Origin: Ixodes scapularis
Lineage: Eukaryota; Arthropoda; Arachnida; Ixodida; Ixodidae
DNA length: 64,000 nucleotides
Direction of reading: 5' to 3'
NCBI RefSeq assembly: GCF_016920785.2
Contig: NW_024609846.1
Coordinates: 104,336,831 to 104,400,830 of the forward strand
Shown here: positions 23,116 through 31,888 of the stretch, one piece after another
Layout of the letters: each line of letters opens with the position of its first letter
Position numbering within the stretch: the stretch's first letter is position 1
Program-made: the position numbers and the translations under genes
The notes under the pieces: model-generated
Seen by the model: the letters and a program-made list of their open reading frames with translations, nothing else
Told to the model about the DNA's origin: nothing
The model's database searches: none

Positions 23116-24206
23116 AAAATTCGGAGTGTCAGCGTTTCCACATCCAAAAGAAGGCTAATCAAAAAAGAAAGCACACCACATAAACTTCCGTACTCAAACG
23201 TCGATTCTCTAATGATTCCGAGTTTCATTGTAGTTTTTCTTAGATTCATATTTGTCACTTTTTTTACCGTTCAAATCTTTCTTCATGAAGTACAGATTGC
23301 GTGCCATACGATGGGGACAAAACTTCTTTAGAGGGCATTCATCCAACGAAATTGGCACTGCATACCCGCGAGTGTGGGATGGCATTTCAGTTCGTCCCAT
23401 CGGCACTAACACATGTAGGCGTTACTGGAATGAAAACAAACGAAGAGCGCAAAGCGGCAGTGTTGAATATGTCTGCCATGCCGACACAGTGGCAGACATG
23501 ATCGGGAGACCAAACTTATCGGGTCGTACGGCACGGGTCCATCGTTTTCGCTGTCCCACAAAACATTGGCGGGGTGAAAAACTGTGGAACTATATCTCCA
23601 CGAGATACAACGCATAACTATTGAAGTACTTAACGACGCAGCACCGGCCGGCAGCACTTCATGCTGTGAACTCAGCGCAACCGCACCGCTCCGACCTCAA
23701 TGCGTACGGACGCACGCGGCGTGGTTTCGGTTTCGTTTTCTCTGGGGTTCTCACTGCCTACCTTCGGTAACGGCCGCGCGGCGGCGCGCCAGTCGCGTCG
23801 CACGGAGTGTATAGATAATTTGATATACCAAAATATGATAACTTAAGCCCCAGTTGAAATTTCCGCGCGTCTCTGCTAATACCGAAGGCCGCGACAAACG
23901 GGACCTTACCAAACTGAGCCTCCAAGAGCCGCTAAATACAGTAGAGCTTAGTTGGTGAGGGTCGCAAACACCGCCGCGTTTACGCGATGGTGTTTGTGAT
24001 CGTTTATGTGCGATCCTGGCTACGAAATCCACACAGCACCGGCGACCAAACACGAAAATAGTTTTAAAAAATCAAAAGAAACGGAAAAAGCGAGCCGCAT
24101 AAAAAAAAGAAAAACTTTCGGTCCATAGAATGAAGTTAAGCAAGCAACAAAAAACAAACCTCGCTGAATTCAGGCAGCAAAAAAAGAAAGGCAAAAAAAA
24201 AAAGCG
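23116..24206. other. No recognised gene
   Basis: A plus-strand ORF at 23252-23617 (121 codons) is unrecognised. 24060-24205 is A-rich with short poly-A blocks. Confidence 0.4.
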
Positions 24207-24339
24207 GGCAAAGCAATGATTATAATGCACTTTAATGCAAAGGTGCAAGCGAGCTGGACAAGAATGACGAAAATAATCCCTGGAGAAGGGGAACAAGAGG
24301 GACAAAGGGCAAACACAGATCTCCAAACACAGCTAGGTG

Positions 24340-24411
24340 ACTGGTGCGCGACCGAAAAAATCCGCCTGGTCCGGGTATCGAACCCGGGACCTCTCCATTA
24401 CAGGTGGAGCT
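24340..24411 (-). pseudogene. Truncated tRNA-like segment, inverted copy
   Basis: On the minus strand this reads the anticodon arm, variable loop, T arm (GGTTCGATACC) and acceptor 3' strand of the same tRNA-Thr-like sequence. The 5' acceptor strand and D arm are missing; the sequence jumps to the forward-oriented SINE body at the inversion junction. Confidence 0.8.
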
Positions 24412-24612
24412 AGCTGTGTTTGGAGATCTGTGTTTGTCCTTTGCCCCTTTTGTTCCCCTTCTCCAGGGATTATTTTCGTCATTCTTGTCCAGCTCGCTTG
24501 CACCTTTGCATTAAATTGCATTATAATCATTACCTTAAATTGCAAGCTTCACCCTTGTTGGTGTTAGACTGGTGGCAGCTGATAAAACCCGTTTGCTCTA
24601 CTGTTGTCTAAC

Positions 24613-24685
24613 CCCTGGTTAGCTCAATTGGTAGAGCGCTCCACCTGTAATGGAGAGGTCCCGGGTTCGATACCCGGACCAGGCG
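24613..24685 (+). tRNA. tRNA-Thr(UGU)-like, array unit 1 (variant A)
   Basis: It folds as a cloverleaf: acceptor CCCTGGT/ACCAGGC (position 1-72 is a C-C mismatch), D stem GCTC/GAGC, anticodon stem CTCCA/TGGAG with loop CCTGTAA (anticodon TGT), 5-nt variable loop, T stem CCGGG/CCCGG with loop TTCGATA. Position 33 is C instead of the near-universal U, which argues for a SINE-head pseudo-tRNA. The B box is intact and a T6 run at 24688-24693 would terminate RNA polymerase III. Confidence 0.6.
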
Positions 24686-24914
24686 GATTTTTTCGGTTGC
24701 GCACCAGTCACCTAGCTGTGTCTGGAGATCTGTTTTTGTCCTTTGCCCCTTTTGTTCCCCTTCTCCAGGGATTATTTTCGTCATTCTTGTCCAGCTCGCT
24801 TGCACCTTTGCATTAAATTGCATTATAATCATTACCTTAAATTGCAAGCTTCACCCTTGTTGGTGTTAGACTGGTGGCAGCTGATAAAACCCGTTTGCTC
24901 TACTGTTGTCTAAC

Positions 24915-24987
24915 CCCTGGTTAGCTCAATTGGCAGAGCGCTCCACCTGTAATGGAGAGGTCCCGGGTTCGATACCCGGATTAGGCG
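24915..24987 (+). tRNA. tRNA-Thr(UGU)-like, array unit 2 (variant B)
   Basis: As unit 1, but the 3' acceptor strand reads ATTAGGC, replacing two C by T; both changes leave G-T wobble pairs. The D loop has GGCAGAG instead of GGTAGAG. Followed by T6. Confidence 0.55.
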
Positions 24988-25216
24988 GATTTTTTCGGTC
25001 GCGCATTAGTCACCTAGCTGTGTCTGGAGATCTGTTTTTGTCCTTTGCCCCTTTTGTTCCCCTTCTCCAGGGATTATTTTCGTCATTCTTGTCCAGCTCG
25101 CTTGCACCTTTGCATTAAATTGCATTATAATCATTACCTTAAATTGCAAGCTTCACCCTTGTTGGTGTTAGACTGGTGGCAGCTGATAAAACCCGTTTGC
25201 TCTACTGTTGTCTAAC

Positions 25217-25289
25217 CCCTGGTTAGCTCAATTGGTAGAGCGCTCCACCTGTAATGGAGAGGTCCCGGGTTCGATACCCGGACCAGGCG
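25217..25289 (+). tRNA. tRNA-Thr(UGU)-like, array unit 3 (variant C)
   Basis: Cloverleaf identical to unit 1; the unit differs downstream (GCACCGGTC in place of GCACCAGTC). Confidence 0.58.
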
Positions 25290-25518
25290 GATTTTTTCGG
25301 TTGCGCACCGGTCACCTAGCTGTGTCTGGAGATCTGTTTTTGTCCTTTGCCCCTTTTGTTCCCCTTCTCCAGGGATTATTTTCGTCATTCTTGTCCAGCT
25401 CGCTTGCACCTTTGCATTAAATTGCATTATAATCATTACCTTAAATTGCAAGCTTCACCCTTGTTGGTGTTAGACTGGTGGCAGCTGATAAAACCCGTTT
25501 GCTCTACTGTTGTCTAAC

Positions 25519-25591
25519 CCCTGGTTAGCTCAATTGGTAGAGCGCTCCACCTGTAATGGAGAGGTCCCGGGTTCGATACCCGGACCAGGCG
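25519..25591 (+). tRNA. tRNA-Thr(UGU)-like, array unit 4 (variant A)
   Basis: Identical in the cloverleaf to unit 1, with the same downstream GCACCAGTC. Confidence 0.58.
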
Positions 25592-25820
25592 GATTTTTTC
25601 GGTTGCGCACCAGTCACCTAGCTGTGTCTGGAGATCTGTTTTTGTCCTTTGCCCCTTTTGTTCCCCTTCTCCAGGGATTATTTTCGTCATTCTTGTCCAG
25701 CTCGCTTGCACCTTTGCATTAAATTGCATTATAATCATTACCTTAAATTGCAAGCTTCACCCTTGTTGGTGTTAGACTGGTGGCAGCTGATAAAACCCGT
25801 TTGCTCTACTGTTGTCTAAC

Positions 25821-25893
25821 CCCTGGTTAGCTCAATTGGTAGAGCGCTCCACCTGTAATGGAGAGGTCCCGGGTTCGATACCCGGATTAGGCG
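25821..25893 (+). tRNA. tRNA-Thr(UGU)-like, array unit 5 (variant B)
   Basis: 3' acceptor ATTAGGC and downstream GCATTAGTC as in unit 2, but with GGTAGAG in the D loop. Confidence 0.55.
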
Positions 25894-26122
25894 GATTTTT
25901 TCGGTCGCGCATTAGTCACCTAGCTGTGTCTGGAGATCTGTTTTTGTCCTTTGCCCCTTTTGTTCCCCTTCTCCAGGGATTATTTTCGTCATTCTTGTCC
26001 AGCTCGCTTGCACCTTTGCATTAAATTGCATTATAATCATTACCTTAAATTGCAAGCTTCACCCTTGTTGGTGTTAGACTGGTGGCAGCTGATAAAACCC
26101 GTTTGCTCTACTGTTGTCTAAC

Positions 26123-26195
26123 CCCTGGTTAGCTCAATTGGTAGAGCGCTCCACCTGTAATGGAGAGGTCCCGGGTTCGATACCCGGACCAGGCG
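26123..26195 (+). tRNA. tRNA-Thr(UGU)-like, array unit 6 (variant C)
   Basis: As unit 3 with downstream GCACCGGTC. The following SINE body switches to the GTGTTTGGAGATCTGTGTTTG form and stops at 26292, where the second direct repeat begins. Confidence 0.58.
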
Positions 26196-26354
26196 GATTT
26201 TTTCGGTTGCGCACCGGTCACCTAGCTGTGTTTGGAGATCTGTGTTTGTCCTTTGTCCCTCTTGTTCCCCTTCTCCAGGGATTATTTTCGTCGGCAAAGC
26301 AATAATGGCGCAAGAAAAGGGTAAACAAAGATAAGGTGTTCAAAGCGCGATGGC

Positions 26355-27054
26355 TCAACCGCTGTTGTCGCAAGCAGTCTCCGCCCCGGTTTCAACAACA
26401 CAGCGACGTTCTCGAGGGGCATTTTCTGGTTCTTCACCCAGTAAGCAGTATAATAAATTGGCGTGAACGAACTGACAAGTTTCTTTATGATGTGGGTCAT
26501 GCCGGACCCCGAAATATCCTGCAGGCTGCATGTCGTAGGAGAACTTGAGATCGTCGAAATGCTTCCGTGTGTACTTTATCGTCTCCGATGAGGGGATCCC
26601 CATGTGGCGGGTTCGAATCCCGGCCGAGGTGCCCGCAATCTGACGGAGGCTTATTGCGGAGGAGGCGCCGTGTAACCGAGCTTTCGGTTGCACGTCAAAA
26701 GATCCCCAGGTGGTCGTCGAAATTAATCCTCAGTCCTCCGCTGGGGCGTGCCAGATGCCCGTCGTTGGTTTGGCACGTAAAAACCCCAAATTTGACTTCG
26801 ACTTTTTTTGTCTCCGATGAGAGGTCAACGGCGACAATCCGTCGGAATGACCTGCAGTTGGGAAGGAGGTGGTCGCGCGTGAAGGCTCCCGCTTCGCAGC
26901 ACAAGTCCGGCAACCTTGGCTCTTGGCACGCTTTCCCTCGACGTGTCCCTTGCAGCATCTCCACAGCGTGGATGTTTTGATCTCGTCGTGAGCGGATACT
27001 CAGAACTCTGGCTAGGCGGAGCTTGATGACAGTGCACTCGAGTCTTTTAGCCAT
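26355..27054 (-). pseudogene. Unknown ORF split by a SINE insertion
   Basis: On the minus strand an ORF starts at ATG 27054 and runs through ...RRIVAVDLSSET, where the first target-site copy (26810-26821) lies. On the other side of the SINE, an open frame resumes at the second target copy (26581-26592, again encoding SSET) and continues ...IKYTRKHFDDLKFSYDMQ... to a stop at 26355. Taking out the 217-bp SINE and one 12-bp duplicate (229 bp) puts both halves in the same frame, about 156 codons in total. I do not recognise the protein and no other homology is visible. The frame agreement has a one-in-three chance level, so this is suggestive rather than proven. Confidence 0.45.
26593..26809 (+). 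mobile_element. tRNA-derived SINE, 217 bp, perfect 12-bp TSD
   Basis: The pol III B box GGTTCGAATCC lies near the 5' end. The central domain contains CACGTCAAAAGATCCCCAGG, GGTGGTCGTCGAAATTAATC and TTGGCACGTAAAAACCCCAAA, which I recognise from a SINE common in tick and other arachnid sequences. The tail is GACTTCGAC followed by a T-run. GTCTCCGATGAG is duplicated exactly on both sides (26581-26592, 26810-26821). The 5' end is truncated or diverged: I see no clear A box. Confidence 0.82.
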
Positions 27055-27516
27055 CTTTTGGGATGAACAGACAAACCTGACCTTTTCTATACCTTACATA
27101 GAAAAGGGAACTGGTTCGTCGAGTACGTTTTCGCCTGTGTCACTTGAGTCAAGTTATTTTCCAGCTTTGATTCGCTAAGGCACTATATGCTACTCTACTG
27201 AGTTTCACACTTGTGGTTTCGTCCTACTATTCTAGACATATTATAACAGTTAACAGCTGCTAATTGAAAAGTGGAAAAAGGCCTCTAAACTAGAACAATT
27301 TCAAAACAATTTTATGCTCGTTGCTTATAGAATCCCTTCTGGCATTGGGCGAATTTCTAAATCAATGCTAAATATGAGGTCGTTGTCTAATTTTATAAAT
27401 TTATGACGCGCAAAGAACAGTTCGAAATTTTGCATTAGGTTGTAATTCTATGAAATCGGGAGCGTCTACTTACCCGCATTTTTTTCCCCTCCTGAATGCT
27501 TTGCGGGAAAGTACAG
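27055..27516. other. No recognised gene
   Basis: AT-rich, short ORFs only. Confidence 0.4.
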
Positions 27517-27726
27517 GGTTATTCAAGGAGAGATCAGGCTCTTTAAATCGACCTCGAAATTCGGTTTCTTAACCTATCGCGCTATGACTTTGTGCAGCGT
27601 TGCCCGCAGATGGTGCATTTTGTTTGTAAGATTTGCAAAGACCGAACTTGCCTGAGGAAAAATTAAATTAAAGAAAAAAGGCTTAGCTCCTATGGAAACG
27701 CAGCGACGCCACCGGTCTTCACACCA
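27517..27726 (-). repeat. Dispersed repeat, inverted partner of 31678-31888
   Basis: The reverse complement matches 31678-31888 at roughly 85-90%: GAAGACCGGTGGCGTCGC, CCATAGGAGCTAAGCC, TCTTTGCAAAT and GCGCGATAGGTTAAGAAACC occur in both. The flanking AGTATTT-rich stretches (27735-27900 and 31230-31370) also lie on the inner sides of both copies, so the two may be ends of one older element about 4.3 kb long. Confidence 0.75.
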
Positions 27727-27734
27727 GTGTTGGA

Positions 27735-27900
27735 CAAAATACTCGATAAAAGTATTTAAGTTACTAAATACCTGTTTCATAAAGTATTTAAAACACTACT
27801 CAAGTTACTTTTACTATAAAGTATCTTGAGTAGGGTACAAATACTTAGAAATGTAATTCGATTACTTTTAAAGATACTTCCGCATTTCGTAATTTGTATC
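27735..27900. repeat. AGTATTT/ACTTTTA-rich repeat
   Basis: Irregular iterations of AAAGTATTTAA, CAAGTTACTTTTACT and AAGTATCTTGAGTA, a motif set that also fills 31230-31370. No coding. Confidence 0.6.
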
Positions 27901-28342
27901 GACGTCAGTGACAACGACAATTATGCAGCTGCGCAAATTTGGGTTACCAGGATGGTTTATTAGCACGCAACAACACAAAACGGAAAAAGAAACATCGTAG
28001 GGCTATTTTATGCAGTCCAACTATAAGGAGCAAAATATTGTCGTAAATGGCAAATGATGAGGCGGCGAATAACTGAAGAAACTAAAAGTTTAATTGGGCG
28101 AACTTGTGCCCAAAACAAAATAGAGAAAGGCTAGCGTCGCAGGGGTCGATGTCGGCTAAACAGCAGGATCGAGCACTAGAGCGAGACTGACTCCGGACCG
28201 CCACTCGGAGCACCTTTTGTACCCGCGTGTGTTTCTGGAACATTCGGACTAGAAAGTTCAGCGCGTAGAACATTCGTAACTCGATCAGACGAAAAGGTTC
28301 TCGAACTTACGAGAATGTCAAGATGAAAGAATAAATAAAAGA

Positions 28343-28432
28343 GGAGTCCGCTCCCTGGTATCGAACCTGGAGCCTCCGCGCGTTAGTCAAGCGCGAGAGC
28401 CAAGCACGATAACCATTCGGCCACGCGCTCGC
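28343..28432 (-). repeat. tRNA-like SINE head
   Basis: On the minus strand the segment reads a tRNA-like A box (GTGGCCGAATGGTTA) and B box (GGTTCGATACC) with a GC-rich stem between. The arms do not give a clean cloverleaf (acceptor strands do not pair and the anticodon loop is ambiguous), so I call it the promoter head of a SINE rather than a tRNA gene. Confidence 0.6.
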
Positions 28433-28522
28433 CGGGTACCGCGCGTGGCAATGTCAGTGATAGATGTTACAAAACATTTCTGGGACACTGCTAAAGTTGA
28501 GGCTTGGGCGAGTTGGTACATA

Positions 28523-28636
28523 CTTCGGAATTAAAAACAGCGCGGAAAGACGAGGACCAGACAAAGAAGTGACACGGACGTCCGTGTCATTTCTTTGTCT
28601 GGTCCTCGTCTTTCCGCGCTGTTCTTAATTCCGAAG
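28523..28636. repeat. Near-perfect 57-bp-arm palindrome without spacer
   Basis: The arms begin CTTCGGAATTAA and meet at GACACGGAC/GTCCGTGTC with no intervening base; only two of 57 positions differ. The block sits in non-coding sequence and has no recognisable target duplication. Confidence 0.93.
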
Positions 28637-28639
28637 ATT

Positions 28640-29278
28640 TCTGGGACAACAAGAAAGAGGGCGCTTTAGCAATTGGGGAGGAGATCAGACCGTGGCGCCC
28701 CAAGCGGTTAACTTTAGAACTAGATGGACGGGGACAACAAATAAAATGGCTCAGCACTCGGCTGAGTTAACCGAACGAGGCGTCAGCGTTCGGCTGGAGT
28801 TCGTGTTCTCCGGTGAGTGGGAGGAGGGGCTCTCTTGTTACCACTCCGGCCTGCATAAACAATGCAGCATGCACGGTGCCCAGCTCAGCACAAAAGCCCA
28901 AGTGGGTCAAGCTCGCATCCTCTGACGACTGCTTTCGGGAGAGATCCGGCACTTAACGTCACTTCACTAATTTTAGGTATTTTTTCATTACACTGTGCCA
29001 CGCGCTCTATTAAAAACATGACATGAACATGCCCACAAAGCCTGTGGGCATGCTCACAGGCCTTGTGTCGGGTAAACACCGAGGTTTGGGGGGGGGGGGG
29101 GGGGGGGGGGGGGTGACAAACGGGTCAGAGCGCCTCGTCAATAATAACATCGCTGAATATGACGTCCTGCGGCGCACCTCAGACGCATCGTTTAACTACA
29201 ATCCATATCCTCTATATGGGAGTTCACTTTAAACGAACTTGGGATACGGATATGAGTGAATGGATAACAAAGGGTAGC
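28640..29278. other. No recognised gene; poly-G tract
   Basis: A G-run of about 27 lies at about 29088-29113. A small inverted repeat CCACAAAGCCTGTGGGCATG precedes it. ORFs are short and unrecognised. Confidence 0.45.
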
Positions 29279-30537
29279 GGACATTTCATCGAACGCCGTT
29301 TTATTGAACGCCGTTTCATCGAATAAATGGACATTTCATCGAACGCCATTTCATCGAACGCCGTTTCATCGAATCGCTAAGGGCCGTTTCATCGAATTTC
29401 TTTGTATCGATTTTTGGGGCATGACAGTGCTTTATAGATGTTTTACCTTACATTTGTTAAGACTAAGGTAGTCACTTCTGAAACTGTCTTTAGGGTGGAT
29501 CCAAATTACTAGAAATAAAAACCATTGGTATAAAAACAAATGGGTATGCGACTTACTGAAAAGTTTTACTCATATACCTGTCAGAAAACATGACACTGGA
29601 GGTAAAGGACCGACACTTAAAACACTTTTGAATGTCTGTGTCGTTTTTTTACCGGCTGTCCGGGGGTTTCGGTAATGTGCCATTCACACCAGCTCATTTG
29701 CACACTTACGCTTAGTTGAAGGTTTATTCACGAAAAGCATTTAACTGCCAGGGCAGCACGCTTATAATAAAACGATACTCTGCCAGGAGAGCACACGAAA
29801 TAAAATATAATGATACTCTGATTATCAGCGTTATGCTCAGATTGAACGTTTAAGCTTGTTTTTTTTTTTTTTTTTTAGTTTTCAAACTTTACAGAGTCAA
29901 AAGCTGCACAAAGTGTCAGCCAACATGGTTTCGGGCTACACCTGGACTGGAACCACCTCCCCTTCACTGTCAACTTTATTACCGACCCTTTTGCCTATGA
30001 ATCATCTTCAGGACGCTTTCTTAGGAAGGCCAACCCGCACCAGACAATAGTAAAGTTCTGGGTGTACTCTGTCACCCAAAAAGACAGAAGCCTTTCGGAT
30101 CCTCACATAACCCAAGGTTACAGGTACACGCTGTCAAACAATGAAACACTATCCGCTTCCCAGAAAGCACATCGTGCTTTCTGTTGTTGTTTTTTGTCTC
30201 ATTTTTAATTGTTTTATGTGACATGGAGAGGGGTCATTGTTTCATGGAGGCTTTCTTCTCGAAGCAGGACATGTTCACAATGGAACTTATCTCGTCACTG
30301 TATACTGTGATTTAAAAAAAGAGAGAATTAGATGACGTTGTGTATAAAAATCAATATAAATTGCAAAAATATTGCAGGCTGTAACAGCGTTCGATGAAAT
30401 GGCGTTCGATGAAACGGCTTCTATGAAACGGCGTTCGATGAAACGGCGTTCGATGAAACGGCGTTCGATGAAACGGTGTTCGATGAAACGGCTTCGATGA
30501 AACTGCGTATGATGAAACGGCGTTCGACGAAATATCC
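29279..30537. mobile_element. TIR element with 15-bp minisatellite ends, 1259 bp
   Basis: Begins GGACATTTCATCGAACGCC and ends with the complement of GGATATTTCGTCGAACGCC. Both ends expand into arrays of the 15-bp unit TTTCATCGAACGCCG: about seven irregular copies at 29281-29400, and about nine inverted copies at 30386-30530. The middle carries one ORF without ATG (29895-30208). Long terminal minisatellite TIRs are seen in several DNA transposon groups; I cannot assign the superfamily. Confidence 0.78.
29895..30208 (+). CDS. Possible exon inside the minisatellite-TIR element
   Basis: A T-rich tract and TTTACAG at 29888-29894 form a good splice acceptor. The following frame has no ATG but stays open for about 104 codons, reading ...HLDWNHLPFTVNFITDPFAY...QTIVKFWVYSVTQKDRS..., which has ordinary protein composition, to a TAA at 30206-30208. 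It could be a remnant of the element's transposase or a captured gene piece; I recognise no family. Confidence 0.3.
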
Positions 30538-31370
30538 GGACCCAGATAACAAAGAGAACCCACATAATAAATAGCAACGGCAGTGGTCGCACCTTCTTCA
30601 AGTAGGTTTCTTTCAGAAAGGCACTCAAAGTTCGTTCCTGTACTGTTCTCCGCTTATCAATGTTCGCTTACATGCAGTGTTCACGAAAGCAATAAGTACC
30701 AAACTGACGACACAAAGAAAAGAAAAAAAAAAAGACTCTACATTTTCTTTTAGCGGGGTCAAATATACAAAAATCAAAACAAAAATGTCTTCTTTTTTTT
30801 GTGTGTGTGTGTGTGTCCAGATCTCATTTTCTTCTATTTGATATTTTCTTGACACTCAAGACTGCATTGCTATCATAAGCCGTTTCCCGGTCAACGTTGC
30901 GCCTCAAGGTGGCGTCGTTAGTTCCGTAAAACCACACATTTTGTGTGCGAATTTTTTTTGGGTGAAACTCTATGGAAACAAAAGCCACCTTTGGGAAGGC
31001 GAGGGGAGAATCTTCATTGTACAAACTTTGGGCTGAAATATAAGTAAAAATCGGCAAAAAAGCAATGTTTTCACGAGCTCAATCAAAGTCACCGTAACTA
31101 AGCGGAGCTAGCAACAGGACTTGGTTGCTTGAAAGAATGTTCACGTTTGCTCGTGCCACGCCCATGCCACTTCATACCGAAAAACTCGAAAAATGGCGGA
31201 ATGTCAAAAATGTATTTCAAATAATGAGTACAAGATACTCGGAATTGTAATTAAAATAGAGTATTAAATACTCTCGATTAAAGGTATTTCCAAGATACCA
31301 AGATACTTCAAAAAGTATTTGAAGTACAGTATCTTTAGTCGAGTACTTGAGATAGGCACAAGTCTGCTCC
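30538..31370. other. No recognised gene
   Basis: A (GT)n microsatellite is at about 30799-30816. The AGTATTT/AGTACTT-rich repeat occupies 31230-31370. Confidence 0.45.
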
Positions 31371-31677
31371 AAACAACACGGCGCCGTTTCGCACGGGAGA
31401 CAAGAGATGGCGCAAGCGGTCGCGACGCCAACTGCCGCCAACGAACGAGCGTACGACGCCGAGAGCCGGCGTCTTTAGCAGACAAGGAACTGCAGTTCCT
31501 TGTTGTTACCGCGCCTGTTTTGTTTCTGCGACTGTCGCCGCCTGATTTTGAGTCGAAAATATCGTCTGCTAAAGACGCCGACTCTAGGCGCCGTATGCTT
31601 ACAGTGGTATGCTCGATCGTTGGCGGCGTTCGTTGCGCCATCTCTTGTCTCCCGTGCGAAACGGCGCCGTGTTGTTT
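31371..31677. mobile_element. Foldback MITE, 307 bp
   Basis: AAACAACACGGCGCCGTTTC at the left end pairs with its complement ending at 31677, and pairing continues through CGCACGGGAGACAAGAG and ATGGCGCAA. After a divergent stretch, pairing resumes with GGCGTCTTTAGCAGAC. The arms are about 110 bp with the centre between 31485 and 31560. A separate small palindrome AAGGAACTGCAGTTCCTT lies in the loop. Confidence 0.85.
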
Positions 31678-31888
31678 GAAGACCGGTGGCGTCGCAGCGT
31701 TTCCATAGGAGCTAAGCCTTTTTCTTTCTTTACTTATTCCTCAGGTAAGTTTGCTCTTTGCAAATATTACAAAAAAAAAACGCACCACCTGTGGGCAACG
31801 CCGCACAAAGTCGTAGCGCGATAGGTTAAGAAACCGAATTTTGCGGTCGATTTAAAGAGCCTGGCTTCTCCTTGAATCGCCCTGTAGA
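31678..31888 (+). repeat. Dispersed repeat, inverted partner of 27517-27726
   Basis: Matches the reverse complement of 27517-27726 over about 210 bp. Confidence 0.75.

Larger units (their letters stand above)
24218..26292. mobile_element. Composite SINE insertion: inverted copy plus six 302-bp tandem units
   Basis: The block lies between 11-bp direct repeats GGCAAAGCAAT at 24207-24217 and 26293-26303, which look like one target-site duplication. From 24218 to about 24411 a SINE copy runs on the minus strand: 3' tail, body, then a tRNA region truncated in the anticodon stem. After the junction the body runs forward, followed by six tRNA-containing units spaced exactly 302 bp (24613, 24915, 25217, 25519, 25821, 26123). 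The last unit is cut within the body. Units 1 and 4, 2 and 5, 3 and 6 share private variants, giving a 906-bp higher-order repeat. The outermost two bodies share GTGTTTGGAGATCTGTGTTTG, whereas inner units have GTGTCTGGAGATCTGTTTTTG. Confidence 0.85.

Noticed and set aside
24981..24986. TTAGG in SINE array units 2 and 5 as telomeric repeat
   Set aside because: Single occurrence per unit, explained by a CC-to-TT change in the tRNA-like acceptor.
24604..26305. Repeated ORFs beginning MSNPWLAQLVERSTCNGEVP
   Set aside because: This is the well-known conceptual translation of a tRNA sequence, not a protein.
28343..28432. tRNA-Ser/Leu gene on the minus strand
   Set aside because: A and B boxes are present, but acceptor strands do not pair and the anticodon arm is ambiguous, so SINE head is the better call.
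29281..30537. 15-bp repeat arrays considered as CRISPR or telomere-like
   Set aside because: They are directly adjacent units with no spacers, mirrored at both ends of one TIR element.
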